Positions 10,965-20,754 of a stretch of DNA of 64,000 nucleotides are shown piece by piece; positions within the stretch are counted from its first letter, which is position 1; each line of letters starts with the position of its first letter. The DNA comes from Lasiodiplodia sp. COLG20 (Eukaryota; Ascomycota; Dothideomycetes; Botryosphaeriales; Botryosphaeriaceae). Under the pieces are notes generated by a model that searched no databases, had not been told where the DNA came from, and worked only from the letters and a program-made list of their open reading frames with translations. The position numbers and the translations under genes were made by a program. The stretch spans positions 806,001-870,000 of the forward strand of contig VNWV01000007.1 in NCBI GenBank assembly GCA_009801085.1, in the 5' to 3' direction.

Positions 10965-11515
10965 GGTGGAGGGTGGAGAAGAGGAGGATGGCGGGGCAGT
11001 TGTGGAGGAAAGTTGAGGAGAAAGTTGCTGGTGAAGCTTGCTCAAGCGTTGCTGGGCCATGCGGACAATATGAAGAATTCGGGAAAGCTTGGAGGAATAG
11101 GGCCGGGCTTCGGAGAAGGTTTGCCATAACGCAAGCAAGCTAGCTGCCTTTCAACCTCTGGCATGACGCGCGGGGCAGCCGGAGCTTGCGTGGGGCAGGC
11201 GGCGCGGGGCCTCGGCCTTTGAGTCAGTAGCCGACGCGGATTCTTTTCCCGCCTCCACACGTCCGCAGTGCCGTCATTCGCGCTGCATCCCTGTCAGCCC
11301 CGGAAAGTCTACTCGGCCCTGGGTATAGCTTTCCGTTCGCCGCAACTTCCCCGCGGCCGCATTGCTCTCCTCATATGCTGAGATATTTCCTGCTCTCTCC
11401 CAAGCTCCACATTTCTCCTCTGCGCCTCTCCCCAACAGTCTTGCTTCTCTCCAGCTTCTCAGCCTTCAATTCCTCTCCCCGTTCCTCAACAAGCTAGCTA
11501 TTCGCATCGCTCACA
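10965..11515. promoter_or_regulatory. Bidirectional promoter, SDR / zinc dehydrogenase
   Basis: The 551 bp between two divergent start codons must hold both promoters. A CT-rich tract (CTCTCC, CAGCTTCTC repeats) precedes the plus-strand ATG. No separate gene fits. Confidence 0.5.
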
Positions 11516-12828
11516 ATGTGCGGCCCCATTCGCGCCTCCGTGCTTCACGGCGCCAAAGACCTCAGAATTGTAAGCTCGCGCGACACTTTGTTCCCCGCAG
11601 TGCGCTGACCGGCCCAGGAAAACCGCGAGCTTACTGCGCCGGCAGCAGATGAGCTTCAGGTTGCAGTGAGGGCTACGGGCCTTTGCGGCTCAGATCTGCA
11701 CTACTACAACCACTACCGCAATGGCGACATTATCGTTCAGGAGCCAATGTCGCTAGGCCACGAGTCTGCCGGTGTTGTTGTGGCAGTGGGCTCTGAGGCG
11801 GCAGCAAACTTCAAGGTCGGAGACAAGGTCGCCCTCGAAGTTGGCCTGCCCTGCGGCGAGTGCGAGAGGTGCAAGGAGGGCAGATACAACATCTGCAAAG
11901 GCATGAAGTTCAGGAGCTCCGCGAAGGCTTTCCCCCACGCCCAGGGCACTCTCCAGGACAGGATCAACCACCCGGCCAAGTGGTGCCACAAGTAAGTGAT
12001 GATCAGACACATTCTGCTGGGAGTTGAGGCTGATGCGGCATCTCAGGCTGCCCGAGACCCTTTCGCTCGACTTGGGCGCGCTCCTCGAGCCCCTCGGTGT
12101 CGCTATTCACGCTACCCGCCGCGCCCAGCTTCCTCCGCTCAGCTCCGTCCTCGTTTTCGGCGCAGGCGCCGTCGGACTGCTGGTTGCTGGCATGGTGCGG
12201 ATCTCTGGCGCCAGCAATGTCATCATCGCAGATATCGACGAAGGCCGCGTTAACTTCGCCGTCAACAACGGTTTCGCCCATGCTGGTTTCACTGTCCCGA
12301 TGAAGCGTGGCCAGACGATCGAAGAAAACCTCGAGATTGCACGTGAAACGGCTGCCTCGATTGGGAAGGTGAAGAAGACAACCGGAGAGGAGTTCGGCGA
12401 GGTAGACGCTGTCTTCGAGTGTACTGGTGTGCCGTCTTGCTTGCAGGCTGGTATCTACGTACGTCAATCCCAGTTGGAAGCGCACTGTGAGCACGAGGAC
12501 TGACACATGACAGGCAACCCGGCCCGGTGGCCGAGTTCTTCTCATTGGAATGGGTCACCCCATCCAGACTCTCCCCATCTCGGCTGCAGCACTGCGCGAA
12601 GTTGACATCGTTGGCGTCTTCCGCTATGCCAACACGTATCCCACCGGTATTGAAGTCGTGTCGAAGCAGCCCGGCCCAGACTACCCTGACTTCTCCAAGC
12701 TGGTCACGCACCGTTACAAGGGTCTGGACTCGATCCCAGAGGCGTTCCAGATGGCAGCAAAGACCAAGGATGAGCAGGGCAAGCTGGTGCTGAAGGTTGT
12801 GGTTGAGATGAACGACGAGCTACGGTAA
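11516..12828 (+). CDS. Zinc-dependent medium-chain dehydrogenase, L-idonate 5-dehydrogenase / sorbitol dehydrogenase type
   Basis: NAD(P)-dependent polyol or sugar-acid dehydrogenase. Four exons, 11516-11569, 11618-11991, 12047-12458 and 12514-12828, sum to 1,155 nt (384 residues). Catalytic-zinc motifs GLCGSD and GHESAG, the structural-zinc set CGECERCKEGRYNIC and the Rossmann motif GAGAVG are all present. An LPPL-type hinge before the Rossmann domain and FRYANTYPTGIE near the C-terminus are typical of the sorbitol/xylitol/L-idonate dehydrogenase branch. Substrate cannot be read from sequence. Given the divergent KduD-like SDR and nearby MIOX, oxidation of L-idonate to 5-keto-D-gluconate is the preferred inference; sorbitol or xylitol dehydrogenase is the alternative. 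Confidence 0.92.
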
Positions 12829-14259
12829 GGCTACCTAGCTGTAGCTACCTGTCCAGCTAAGGGCTAACGGGTAGTTGAGCCCCAGGCTGTGAGAAGGAAG
12901 CTGTAGTCTGACATAAAGCGCATGTCTGGCGTTGGTGGATATTTGGTTTGGGTTATCCTGCATAATGTGGTGTGGTGTGGGCAGAATCGTCGTTTAGCCT
13001 TGAAAAGTAGTTCTTGAATAAATTATTTGCAACACGGTCAATATTCTCCATCCTCCCGCGCCCTGCGCCATAATAATTCGTGCGCCATAACCAATGGGCC
13101 ATAAAGCGGGTAAGCGGTTAAACTCAAGTCGCCGCAATAATTTTTTAAGTGGAGACCGAGTGACCTTGACGTCGCGTCTGCCGACTGGCATGTTAAGGCG
13201 CAGAGCTGTGCCACGGTGATGCAATACGCAGGGACGCTGGTGTGGTCTGCAATGAATCACGCGGACTGGTAGATAGACAATTGATAATGTTCGAGGTGGG
13301 TCATGCGGGCTGCAAGACCCGACTCAATCGTCCCAATGGGGTAGTCGACGATAGCTGTTTGAGGTGTCAGACGTGTCCAGATGCGTAGGCGCTATACGGA
13401 CTCCCGATTACCGACACCCGCTTTTTCGCTCCCCATGGAGAAATTCGGGTGCGGCTACAGGCAAGTCCGGGGTAAGCGGTAAGCTAGCAGCTGTCAATCA
13501 CCGTGGATAAGCGTTCAGGCGCACATGCGGGGTGCTGCAAGCTGGAGATAGCGGGTGGTCGAGGGGGCGTGGCTTGCGTCACAAACCTCAAAAAGTGAGT
13601 AGAGGTAGGCGTTTCCGGGTGAAACAGCAGCATTCGAGCGTAGTGGGAATGAGATTCCGGCGCGGACAGTGCTTAGCGGCAGCGTAAACCACGTTCTGCA
13701 GAGCGTAAACCGACTGCGGTGAGCGTAAGATGCGAGCGAGGGAAGGAGATTCCGACGAGACGGCCCGGTGGGACCCTTTGCGCTCTGCGGGCGCGGGCGC
13801 GGGCGGCGCTCAGGCACGGCGGTGGGTATCCCGCCGGGCGGTGAGGCCAGAATGCCTGCAAAAAAGTGTGGGGAGGCGGCAGAATGCGCCGAGCTAGCAG
13901 GTTTGACAGTCCACGACGCCAGCTACCCCTGCCCGAGCTGCGCCGACCAGACTCCAGAGACTGCGATATAAGCTGCGCGCCCTCGCTGTCCTCCCGCCAC
14001 CCTCATCTGCACGCCTTTCTCCTCACGCCCGCTGCTCGACAAGCTCGGCTCTCTCGTATGTCCCTATCTGCTGCCTCTCCCAATGACCTTGCCTGAACTC
14101 CTGATCTGACCTGCCATGCTTGGTCGCCTGCAGACTCTGTACCAGTCCTGGACAGCTTCCTCCGAACAACAGCCTCGCTCTCCATCAGTCCTTGAAAGCC
14201 TCGGCCTCTCTCCCGCCACCTCCTTTCGCTCCGAATACCTCACCACACACAACGACACA
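12829..14259. other. Intergenic, upstream of Gfo/Idh/MocA gene
   Basis: 1.4 kb with no supported gene. The last 250 nt are CT-rich (CTCCCGCCACC, CTCTCTCCCGCCACC) and likely hold the promoter and leader of the next gene. An in-frame extension to 14116 is read as leader, not protein. Confidence 0.4.
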
Positions 14260-15374
14260 ATGGCCCCCAGGAAGCTCAACATCGCCATCTCCGGCCTCGG
14301 CCGCATGGGCGCTCGCCACGCCATCAACTTCTACACCCGCACTCCCCGCGCCAATGTCGTGGCAGCCTTCACTCCCGAGCCCAAGGAAGCCGAGTGGGCC
14401 GCGAAGAACCTGCCCGACGTCAAGATCTACAACAACTATGAGGAGATGCTGAAGCACCCCGGCCTCGAGGCTGTTGTTGTTGCCACCGTCACCACTGCCC
14501 ACGCCGAGCAGGCCATCAAGGCCATCGAAGCTGACAAGCACGTGCTGTGCGAGAAGCCTCTTTCCACCAGCATCGACGTGGTGAGTACTACTGTTTGACT
14601 GGAGAGCGGCAAGTAACTAACAGCTTAATCCAGTCGCAATCCGTTGTCGATGCCGCCGCCAAGAAGCCGCACCTGAAGGTTCTCTGCGGTTTCTCTCGCC
14701 GCTTCGACGCCAGCTACCGCGACGCCTTCCAGCGTATGCAGACCGGAAGCATTGGCAAGCCTTCCGTTTTCCGCAGCCAGACCTGCGACAAGCTCGACCC
14801 CTCTGGTTTCTTCGTCGAGTATGCTCGCTTCTCCGGCGGCATTTTCGTTGACTGCAACATCCACGATATCGATCTTGCGCTCTGGTACTTCGGCCAGGAT
14901 GCCAAGGTCAAGTCCGTCGTCGCCATGGGTATCACCGCTGTCTCTCCTGAGCTGGCCAAGTACGGTGATGTCGACAACGGCGTTGGTGTTGTCGAGTTCT
15001 ACGGCGGCAAGATTGCCACCTTCTACTCCTCCCGTATCATGGCTGCTGGCCAGCACGACATGTCCGAGATCATCGGCACTGAGGGCAAGCTCGTCGTCAA
15101 CGGCAACCCCCAGGGCTCTCTCGTCGAGATGCACGAGCCCAACGGTATCCGCCGCGAGATTCCTGAGCACTACTACGGCCGCTTCGAGTACGCCTTCGTC
15201 CAGGAGGCCAATGAGTTCACTGCCGCTTGCCTTGACAACACTGAGCTGCCCTTCAAGCTCGAGGGCGCCGTCCAGGCCGTCCGCATCGGCTGTGCTCTCC
15301 AGGAGAGTCTGCGCTCCGGCAAGAAGATCTGGTTCGACGAGCAGGGCAACCGCATTGAGAAGGCCTCGCTCTAA
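14260..15374 (+). CDS. Gfo/Idh/MocA-family NAD(P) oxidoreductase (inositol dehydrogenase-like)
   Basis: Two exons, 14260-14580 and 14634-15374, give 353 residues, standard for the family. The N-terminal Rossmann domain starts LNIAISGLGRMGARHA. The family motif EKPLST precedes the intron. The C-terminal domain has the substrate-binding helix GGIFVDCNIHDIDLALW, with the conserved Asp and His, then IIGTEGKLVV. Bacterial members include myo-inositol 2-dehydrogenase. In this neighbourhood the protein could oxidise inositol, or catalyse the 2-keto-L-gulonate/L-idonate step that the other genes leave open. C-ending codons suggest high expression. The ATG at 14260 has the context CACACAATGGCC. Confidence 0.92.
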
Positions 15375-16032
15375 GCCAATTACCCCTTCGACGCAATGTT
15401 CTTGACGACAAAAGCTAGACGGTGATGTTGCATGACCTTTCTAGTACCTCTGGGCATTTGCCCCTTCATATGTTAGAAAAGATCTGGGTCATGCGTTTTG
15501 GCAGGCGTTTTGTTTGGGTTTTAATATCTTTATGGCCAAGAGGTTACATTGGAAGGACACAGTCATGACGTCTCCGATTTCCTTCTCGGTCTCTGTAGAA
15601 GTGGTGGCGGTATAGATTCCAGGCAAAAAAGCCTGGCGGTATATCTCCGCAAAGAATGCATGATATATCTATTCTACAAAGTGTTGCTAAGAGTGTGTGG
15701 TCTTTTCATGCACCCGTGCAGTGTGTGGATGCTCTCTCGGGGTAGTGCTAAATACTGGCCAATCATAGACACATTTTACTGAAGCCTACGACTAGACTTA
15801 CACAGTAATTATTCCACTCTCTACTCCAGGCCAACCATAACATACAACTTGACAAGGTAAGGTAAGCGCAGATTGCGTGCTGCACTGATGACTCATAAAA
15901 TCTATTCAGTTATCTATTGAGCAAGAAGACATCTTTCTGTCCATTTCTACTACGTTAGTCGAAATCTCCTGTCCTCCATCATACATACCTAAAGAGCCAG
16001 AGAAAACGAAAAGCAAAGCATACAACGCCATC
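15375..16032. other. Intergenic
   Basis: 3' flank of the Gfo/Idh/MocA gene and promoter of the HAD gene. AT-richer than the coding DNA; no gene seen. Confidence 0.4.
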
Positions 16033-16995
16033 ATGTCCTCATCACCAGATCTTCTCCGCACCGCTCTCGCGCCTTGCACCACGTACGCCTTCGACCTGGA
16101 CGACACGCTCCACAGCTTCCGCGCCGCTTCGTCCGCCGCGGCGACGGCCGTCTTCGAGCACATAGTCGCCAGCACCAATACCAAGGACGCCGCCCTTCTC
16201 CACCAACCCGGCAACAACGCTGCTGCCACCACCACCATCGACGTCCCCCGCCTCCGCGCCCTCTACGCCACCATCCTCAAAGCCAAAACCGCCAACGCCT
16301 TCGCCGACGGCGCCACCCGCACCAGCGACGACTACCGCAAAGAGCGCTTCGCCGCCCTGCTGCGCGCCGCCGGCCTCTCGTTGGCTCGTCCACCAACACC
16401 ACCTTCTGCCTCTGCTCCCTCCCCCTCATCCTCCCCCAACGACGCCAGCGACGAACTAGAATCGTCCCCTTACCTCGCCACCCTCGCCGCAACCTACAAG
16501 ACCGCCCTCCGCGCCTCGCTCACCCTCAAGCCCGGCGCCGCGCCGCTACTACGCGCCCTGAAGGCCCGAGACCGCCGCGTCGTCGTCGTCACCGAGGGCC
16601 CGCGCGACGCCCAGCTGTGGACGCTGCGCGAGTTGGGGCTGCTGCTGGAAGGGGAAAGTAGTAGCAGCGGCGGGTGCGTGGACGAGGTGGTGACGACGGG
16701 GGATGTGGGGAGGGCGAAGGTGGATGAGGGGTTTTGGGGGGAGGTGTTGCGGAGGGTTGGTGGTGGTGCAGGCGGCAGGATTGTGAGGGCTGAGGAGGTT
16801 GCGGTTGTGGGGGATAGTTGGGAGAGGGATGTTGTGCCGGCGAGGGAGGCGGGGTGCGTGGTTGTGTGGTATTGTGAGGGTGGTGGTGATGGAGCGGCGG
16901 TAGGAGAGGGGAGGGATGGCGTGCTGAGGGTTGATGCGTTGGATAGGCTCAGAGAGGCGGTTGAGGCGGAGAGCGGTGCGTCAGAAGAAGATTGA
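16033..16995 (+). CDS. HAD-superfamily hydrolase (pyrimidine 5'-nucleotidase-like)
   Basis: Single-exon gene for 320 residues. HAD motif I is FDLDDTL (nucleophile Asp21, acid Asp23), the Thr of motif II is in VVVVTEGPRDAQ, and motif IV is VVGDSWERDVVPAREAG. The arrangement matches small phosphatases of the Sdt1/Phm8 pyrimidine 5'-nucleotidase group, but has a Ser/Pro-rich insert at about residues 120-140. Substrate is not known. The top strand is C-rich to about 16,620 and then abruptly G-rich to the end of the gene. It has no evident link to the uronate genes upstream. Confidence 0.85.
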   Translation: MSSSPDLLRTALAPCTTYAFDLDDTLHSFRAASSAAATAVFEHIVASTNTKDAALLHQPGNNAAATTTIDVPRLRALYATILKAKTANAFADGATRTSDDYRKERFAALLRAAGLSLARPPTPPSASAPSPSSSPNDASDELESSPYLATLAATYKTALRASLTLKPGAAPLLRALKARDRRVVVVTEGPRDAQLWTLRELGLLLEGESSSSGGCVDEVVTTGDVGRAKVDEGFWGEVLRRVGGGAGGRIVRAEEVAVVGDSWERDVVPAREAGCVVVWYCEGGGDGAAVGEGRDGVLRVDALDRLREAVEAESGASEED

Positions 16996-17600
16996 TTGTT
17001 GGATTGGTGCTGGTGGGGCTTGGTTACAGCTGCCGTAAGAGGTAGAATAGACATGCTATGGGTTATTAAGTTACGGACGAAGTTTCGGATGGAATTGGCT
17101 AAAACCTACAAAAGTGAATAGTGATCGCTCGTGCCTCTGCTGTTTGGGGGTTTTGAAGGATGATGTATTTGTAAGCACCTCTCGCTCCACCCCAGATCAA
17201 ATTCAAGCAGCAAAAGTGGGTGGAGTCTGCCATCTCGATAAATCAGCTGGATAGCATACGCCATCCTAACACAGTAATTACTAGTCTCAAAGTAGATCAA
17301 TATGTAAATAGAGAACACGTGGGTTGAAGATAGCGGGCTGTGATTATAGTTCGCGGCTTATTTAGAGCCTATCAAACGGACGAATAAGGTGGATTCTGAC
17401 TCAATTGCTTCTCGATAGTGTCTGGAACAGGCTTATAAGACAAGCCGAGTACGCTTACTCCCTGCACTCTAACTCATCCCAAGTCAACAACTGCAAGCAG
17501 CCTTACACCCACAAGCTCTCTGGAGAATCAAGTTCGACGTTTCCTTCCACATAAACCTTTCCATATTTCAACAGAGGGGATTTAGCAAACCTCACCCAAA
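16996..17600. other. Intergenic
   Basis: 605 bp holding the 3' end of the HAD gene and the promoter of the alpha/beta hydrolase. No coding frame supported. Confidence 0.4.
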
Positions 17601-18590
17601 ATGACCGCGCCAGACGAAAACCTCCTCCCCCGCCCACCATACGACCCCGAAATCTACGCCGGCCTCCCCATCTTCCCCGACACCCCGGACCTAGACTCCA
17701 CGGCTCTAGAGGCCCACCGCACCGAGCTCACCGTCGCCACGGCAGCTGTCAAAGAAATAATCCTCGCCAATCCAGCCATCGCCTACACCGAACAGGTGAT
17801 CCGCGGTCCACGCGGGCCCATCGAGGTGTCCATCTTCGCACCCGAGAACGCCGCCATCGGAGGGAATCGGCCTGGAATCCTCAATTTCCACGGCGGCGGC
17901 ATGACTTCCGGCGACCGCTTCCTGGGCATGGGCACGATGGTCGAGTACGTCGTGGCGTTCGGCGCCGTCGTCGTGAGCCCGGAGTACTGGCGCGCGCCCG
18001 AGCACCCGCACCCGGCGCCGGTCGAGGACTGCTACGCGACGCTGCAGTGGGTCGCGGCGAACGCGCTGGACCTGGGCATTGACGTGAGGCGGCTGATGGT
18101 GGCGGGCGAGTCGGCTGGCGGTGGGCTAGCGGCGGCCGTAGCGTTGATGGCGAGAGACCAGGGAGGGCCGAAGTTGTGCGCGCAGCTGTTGGTCTGTCCC
18201 ATGCTGGACGATCGGAATGACAGCGTGTCCAGCCGGCAGTATGCGCAGGGCGATGTCTGGAACCGGAAGAGGAATGCTTTTGGGTGGAAGTGTCTGCTTG
18301 GCGACAAAGCGGGCGGCGAGGGGGTCAGCTACTATGCAGCCCCAGCGAGAGCGACGGATCTGTCAGGGCTGCCACCGGCTTTCATTGACGTGGGCTCGAC
18401 AGAGCCGTTCAGAGATGAGGATGTTGCGTATGCGTCGAAGCTTTGGGAATGTGGTGTCGATGCTGAGATTCACGTTTGGCCGGGTGGGACCCATAACTTT
18501 CACGCATTTGTCCCAACAGCTGCGATCTCTATAATGGCCAACAAAACAAGGACGGAGTGGGTGCGAAGAGTCCTTGAACGAGCCGCGTGA
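17601..18590 (+). CDS. Alpha/beta hydrolase, hormone-sensitive-lipase (HSL) family
   Basis: Single-exon gene for 329 residues. The oxyanion motif HGGG is at residues 97-100 and the nucleophile elbow GESAGG puts the catalytic serine at 171. Near the C-terminus EPFRDED and GGTHNFHAF supply the probable Asp and His. This is the alpha/beta-hydrolase-3 fold used by esterases and deacetylases acting on short acyl esters. No signal peptide, so probably cytosolic. Substrate not predictable. Confidence 0.88.
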   Translation: MTAPDENLLPRPPYDPEIYAGLPIFPDTPDLDSTALEAHRTELTVATAAVKEIILANPAIAYTEQVIRGPRGPIEVSIFAPENAAIGGNRPGILNFHGGGMTSGDRFLGMGTMVEYVVAFGAVVVSPEYWRAPEHPHPAPVEDCYATLQWVAANALDLGIDVRRLMVAGESAGGGLAAAVALMARDQGGPKLCAQLLVCPMLDDRNDSVSSRQYAQGDVWNRKRNAFGWKCLLGDKAGGEGVSYYAAPARATDLSGLPPAFIDVGSTEPFRDEDVAYASKLWECGVDAEIHVWPGGTHNFHAFVPTAAISIMANKTRTEWVRRVLERAA

Positions 18591-18859
18591 GACGTCGGCG
18601 AATACGTGGATCCAATAGTAATTCGAAATGTGTCTTGAATGAGTGAATCAGAGGACCACCTTGAACTGAAGTTAGGGTATATGTAGCGTATCCTCAGATT
18701 TAGTAGATGCAGCAGTTGACATCCATGAGATATTTTAGCGGCCGCTTCCACCGCGAAGAACATGTACAAACCTGTCATATCAACGTAGAGTGCCCAAAGC
18801 GAGGCCAAGTCCACCAACGCCTGCCCTCCAGTCCTGGAAACTGCCCCTTGTTGGTTACA

Positions 18860-20204
18860 TCACTTACCCACTCCATATCCTCTTTGTTGCGCGCTCGGGA
18901 AATTTCTCGACGAGAGGAAAACACCCTTCACGCTTCTGATGTCGGCCTTGAATGCCTCAATAGCGTCTTCCTCGCTCGACTTTTTCCAGCTACTGCCATA
19001 CCTCGAGCCGTAGATGTCACCGCTGTAGTAGGGGCTCGAGTAAGCCATTTCGTTGAGGTAATTCTTCAAATCCCCCAGCTGTGTCTGTACAGCATCATCC
19101 TGCGTCGAGTTTCCTCTCGTAAGGTAGGTCAAACCACGGAGTTCGGCTATCAGCTTGTCAAGGTGCGCGGACTGTGCCTCCGCCGGAGTCGCTGGCGGCT
19201 TCTCTGAATCAGCGGAAGAGGCGTCACTCCCACGCCTGGAAAGAGCGGGACTTGTCTGTGTGCCGAAGTCGCGATGATAGAGCTCCGTAGGATCCTCATC
19301 CGAATCGACATCAGAGATGGCATCCTTCTCCTGTTCCGGTGATAATGGCTTCCCGTTGCTGCCAAGCTTGGGTACAGTCGAAACCATGCCCTCCAGCTTC
19401 TCATTGAGCTTCTCAATGTTGGACTTCGTATTAACAGCAAACCCCGCCCGCGCTCCAGCCAGCTCCTCAGCCATTGGCTTGACAAGGTAATTCGACACGC
19501 CATATGTCACAGCACCCAACCCCACAGCAGCGTATATGGCATTGAGGACGCGGGAGACGGTAATGAGCGGCGGAGGAGATGTAGGCTGGGTCAAGAATTC
19601 TGGATACGTCACAATAGGCGGGATGTCTTTCGGAGGAGCGCGGGATACGGTGGGCGGAGACGACAAAGGTTGCTGAGTCGCAGGGGACTAAGATAAGGTC
19701 AGCACGCGACGTCTAATTGCCCGAAAAGGCAGTTCATAAGCGAATGTTGAGAAAGAGCTCGGAGAAATAAGATGAGACGAAAGGCATTAGTGGCCTGCAA
19801 AAAGGCGCTGTACCCACCTTTGGCGGAGCTACTTTACTTGGCGGTGTATCTTGCATCCTCGCCTCGGCGAGCAGTAGCTTGATGTCGTCCTCGGCTACGC
19901 CTTTGGAGACCAGAAAGCTCCGCTTCCGATCGTCGGCGGCATCGCGAATGGAGGGATCTTGCAGGAATTTGCGTGCCTGCTGCAGGAGGAGAGCTCCGTC
20001 CTTGGGGGGCTCGTTCGCATCCAGGGAACTTGGCTGGGGCTCGGGCTGGGGCTCATCGGCGTGCTCGGAGGCTGAGTCTGAGCTTGGAGTGGGCGGCCGC
20101 GAGTCTTCCGAGGCGGACGAAGCGGAGTCGGAAGGCGTGGATGGCGCCTGGGCGCGCTGCCAGGCGGGAATGCCAGGCTTCTTGTCCGAGGGAGAGTCGC
20201 CCAT
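18860..20204 (-). CDS. PEX14-like peroxisomal docking protein
   Basis: Two exons, 20204-19818 and 19687-18860, give 404 residues. After an acidic Ser/Pro-rich start comes the Pex14 N-terminal domain (LLLQQARKFLQDPSIRDA, FLVSKGVAEDDIKLLL), which in PEX14 binds the PEX5 receptor and PEX19. A Pro-rich segment leads to one membrane helix (ITVSRVLNAIYAAVGLGAVT) and a predicted coiled region (NIEKLNEKLEGMV). The order fits PEX14; filamentous fungi also have a related PEX14/17 protein (PEX33), so the paralogue is uncertain. The stop codon TGA lies inside a perfect GTAAGT donor, so the C-terminus may continue into another exon. Confidence 0.82.
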
Positions 20205-20754
20205 GGTCGCAACACGCAGGGTGCAGAGGAAGGGCGTGACGGCGTACTTGAGCTCAGCGACGCGGCGGCCGGGACCTCGGCTTGTGACGCAGGGCGATTC
20301 ATAAGTAGCGGCCGCTGGCAGGCGTCACGTGCAGGCCTAGGCCGCGGCCCGCTGCGCAGCTCGCTCCGTCGCGCATCATGCGGAATGCGTGAGGGCAGCT
20401 TGGAGCTCCAGAGTTTTGCGCAGCATTTCGTATCGAACCGCCTCCAAGCTCGGAACCCTGCTCGATAGCGCTTGGATAAACAGCCTGACACAAGCATGGC
20501 GGATCGCGGCGGGCGGCCAGTCAAGCGGCTGCGCACCGACGACGACGACTCTGGCAGCGACGATTGGACACCTGCGGCGCAGGCAAACAAAGCCAGCAAC
20601 AATAAGTATGTACCCAGCTCCTCCCTGAGTAAGCCGTGCGACACGCCCAGGCACGCACGCCTCGGAGCAAGAGCCACCCCCAAGCCTATCAGATACACCT
20701 GCAGCCGCCTTCCTTTCTGCCACCACCCCAACTCGCTCCCAGCACCCACCCACA
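20205..20754. promoter_or_regulatory. Divergent promoter PEX14-like / IES2, with a coding-like leader
   Basis: The region between divergent genes. From an ATG at 20496 (+) a frame reads VKRLRTDDDDSGSDDW, which looks like an acidic nuclear protein start, before a GTATGT donor at 20606. Joining to an AAG acceptor at 20684 would bring it in phase with the IES2 ATG at 20755 and add about 60 residues. It could instead be an upstream ORF. Confidence 0.4.
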
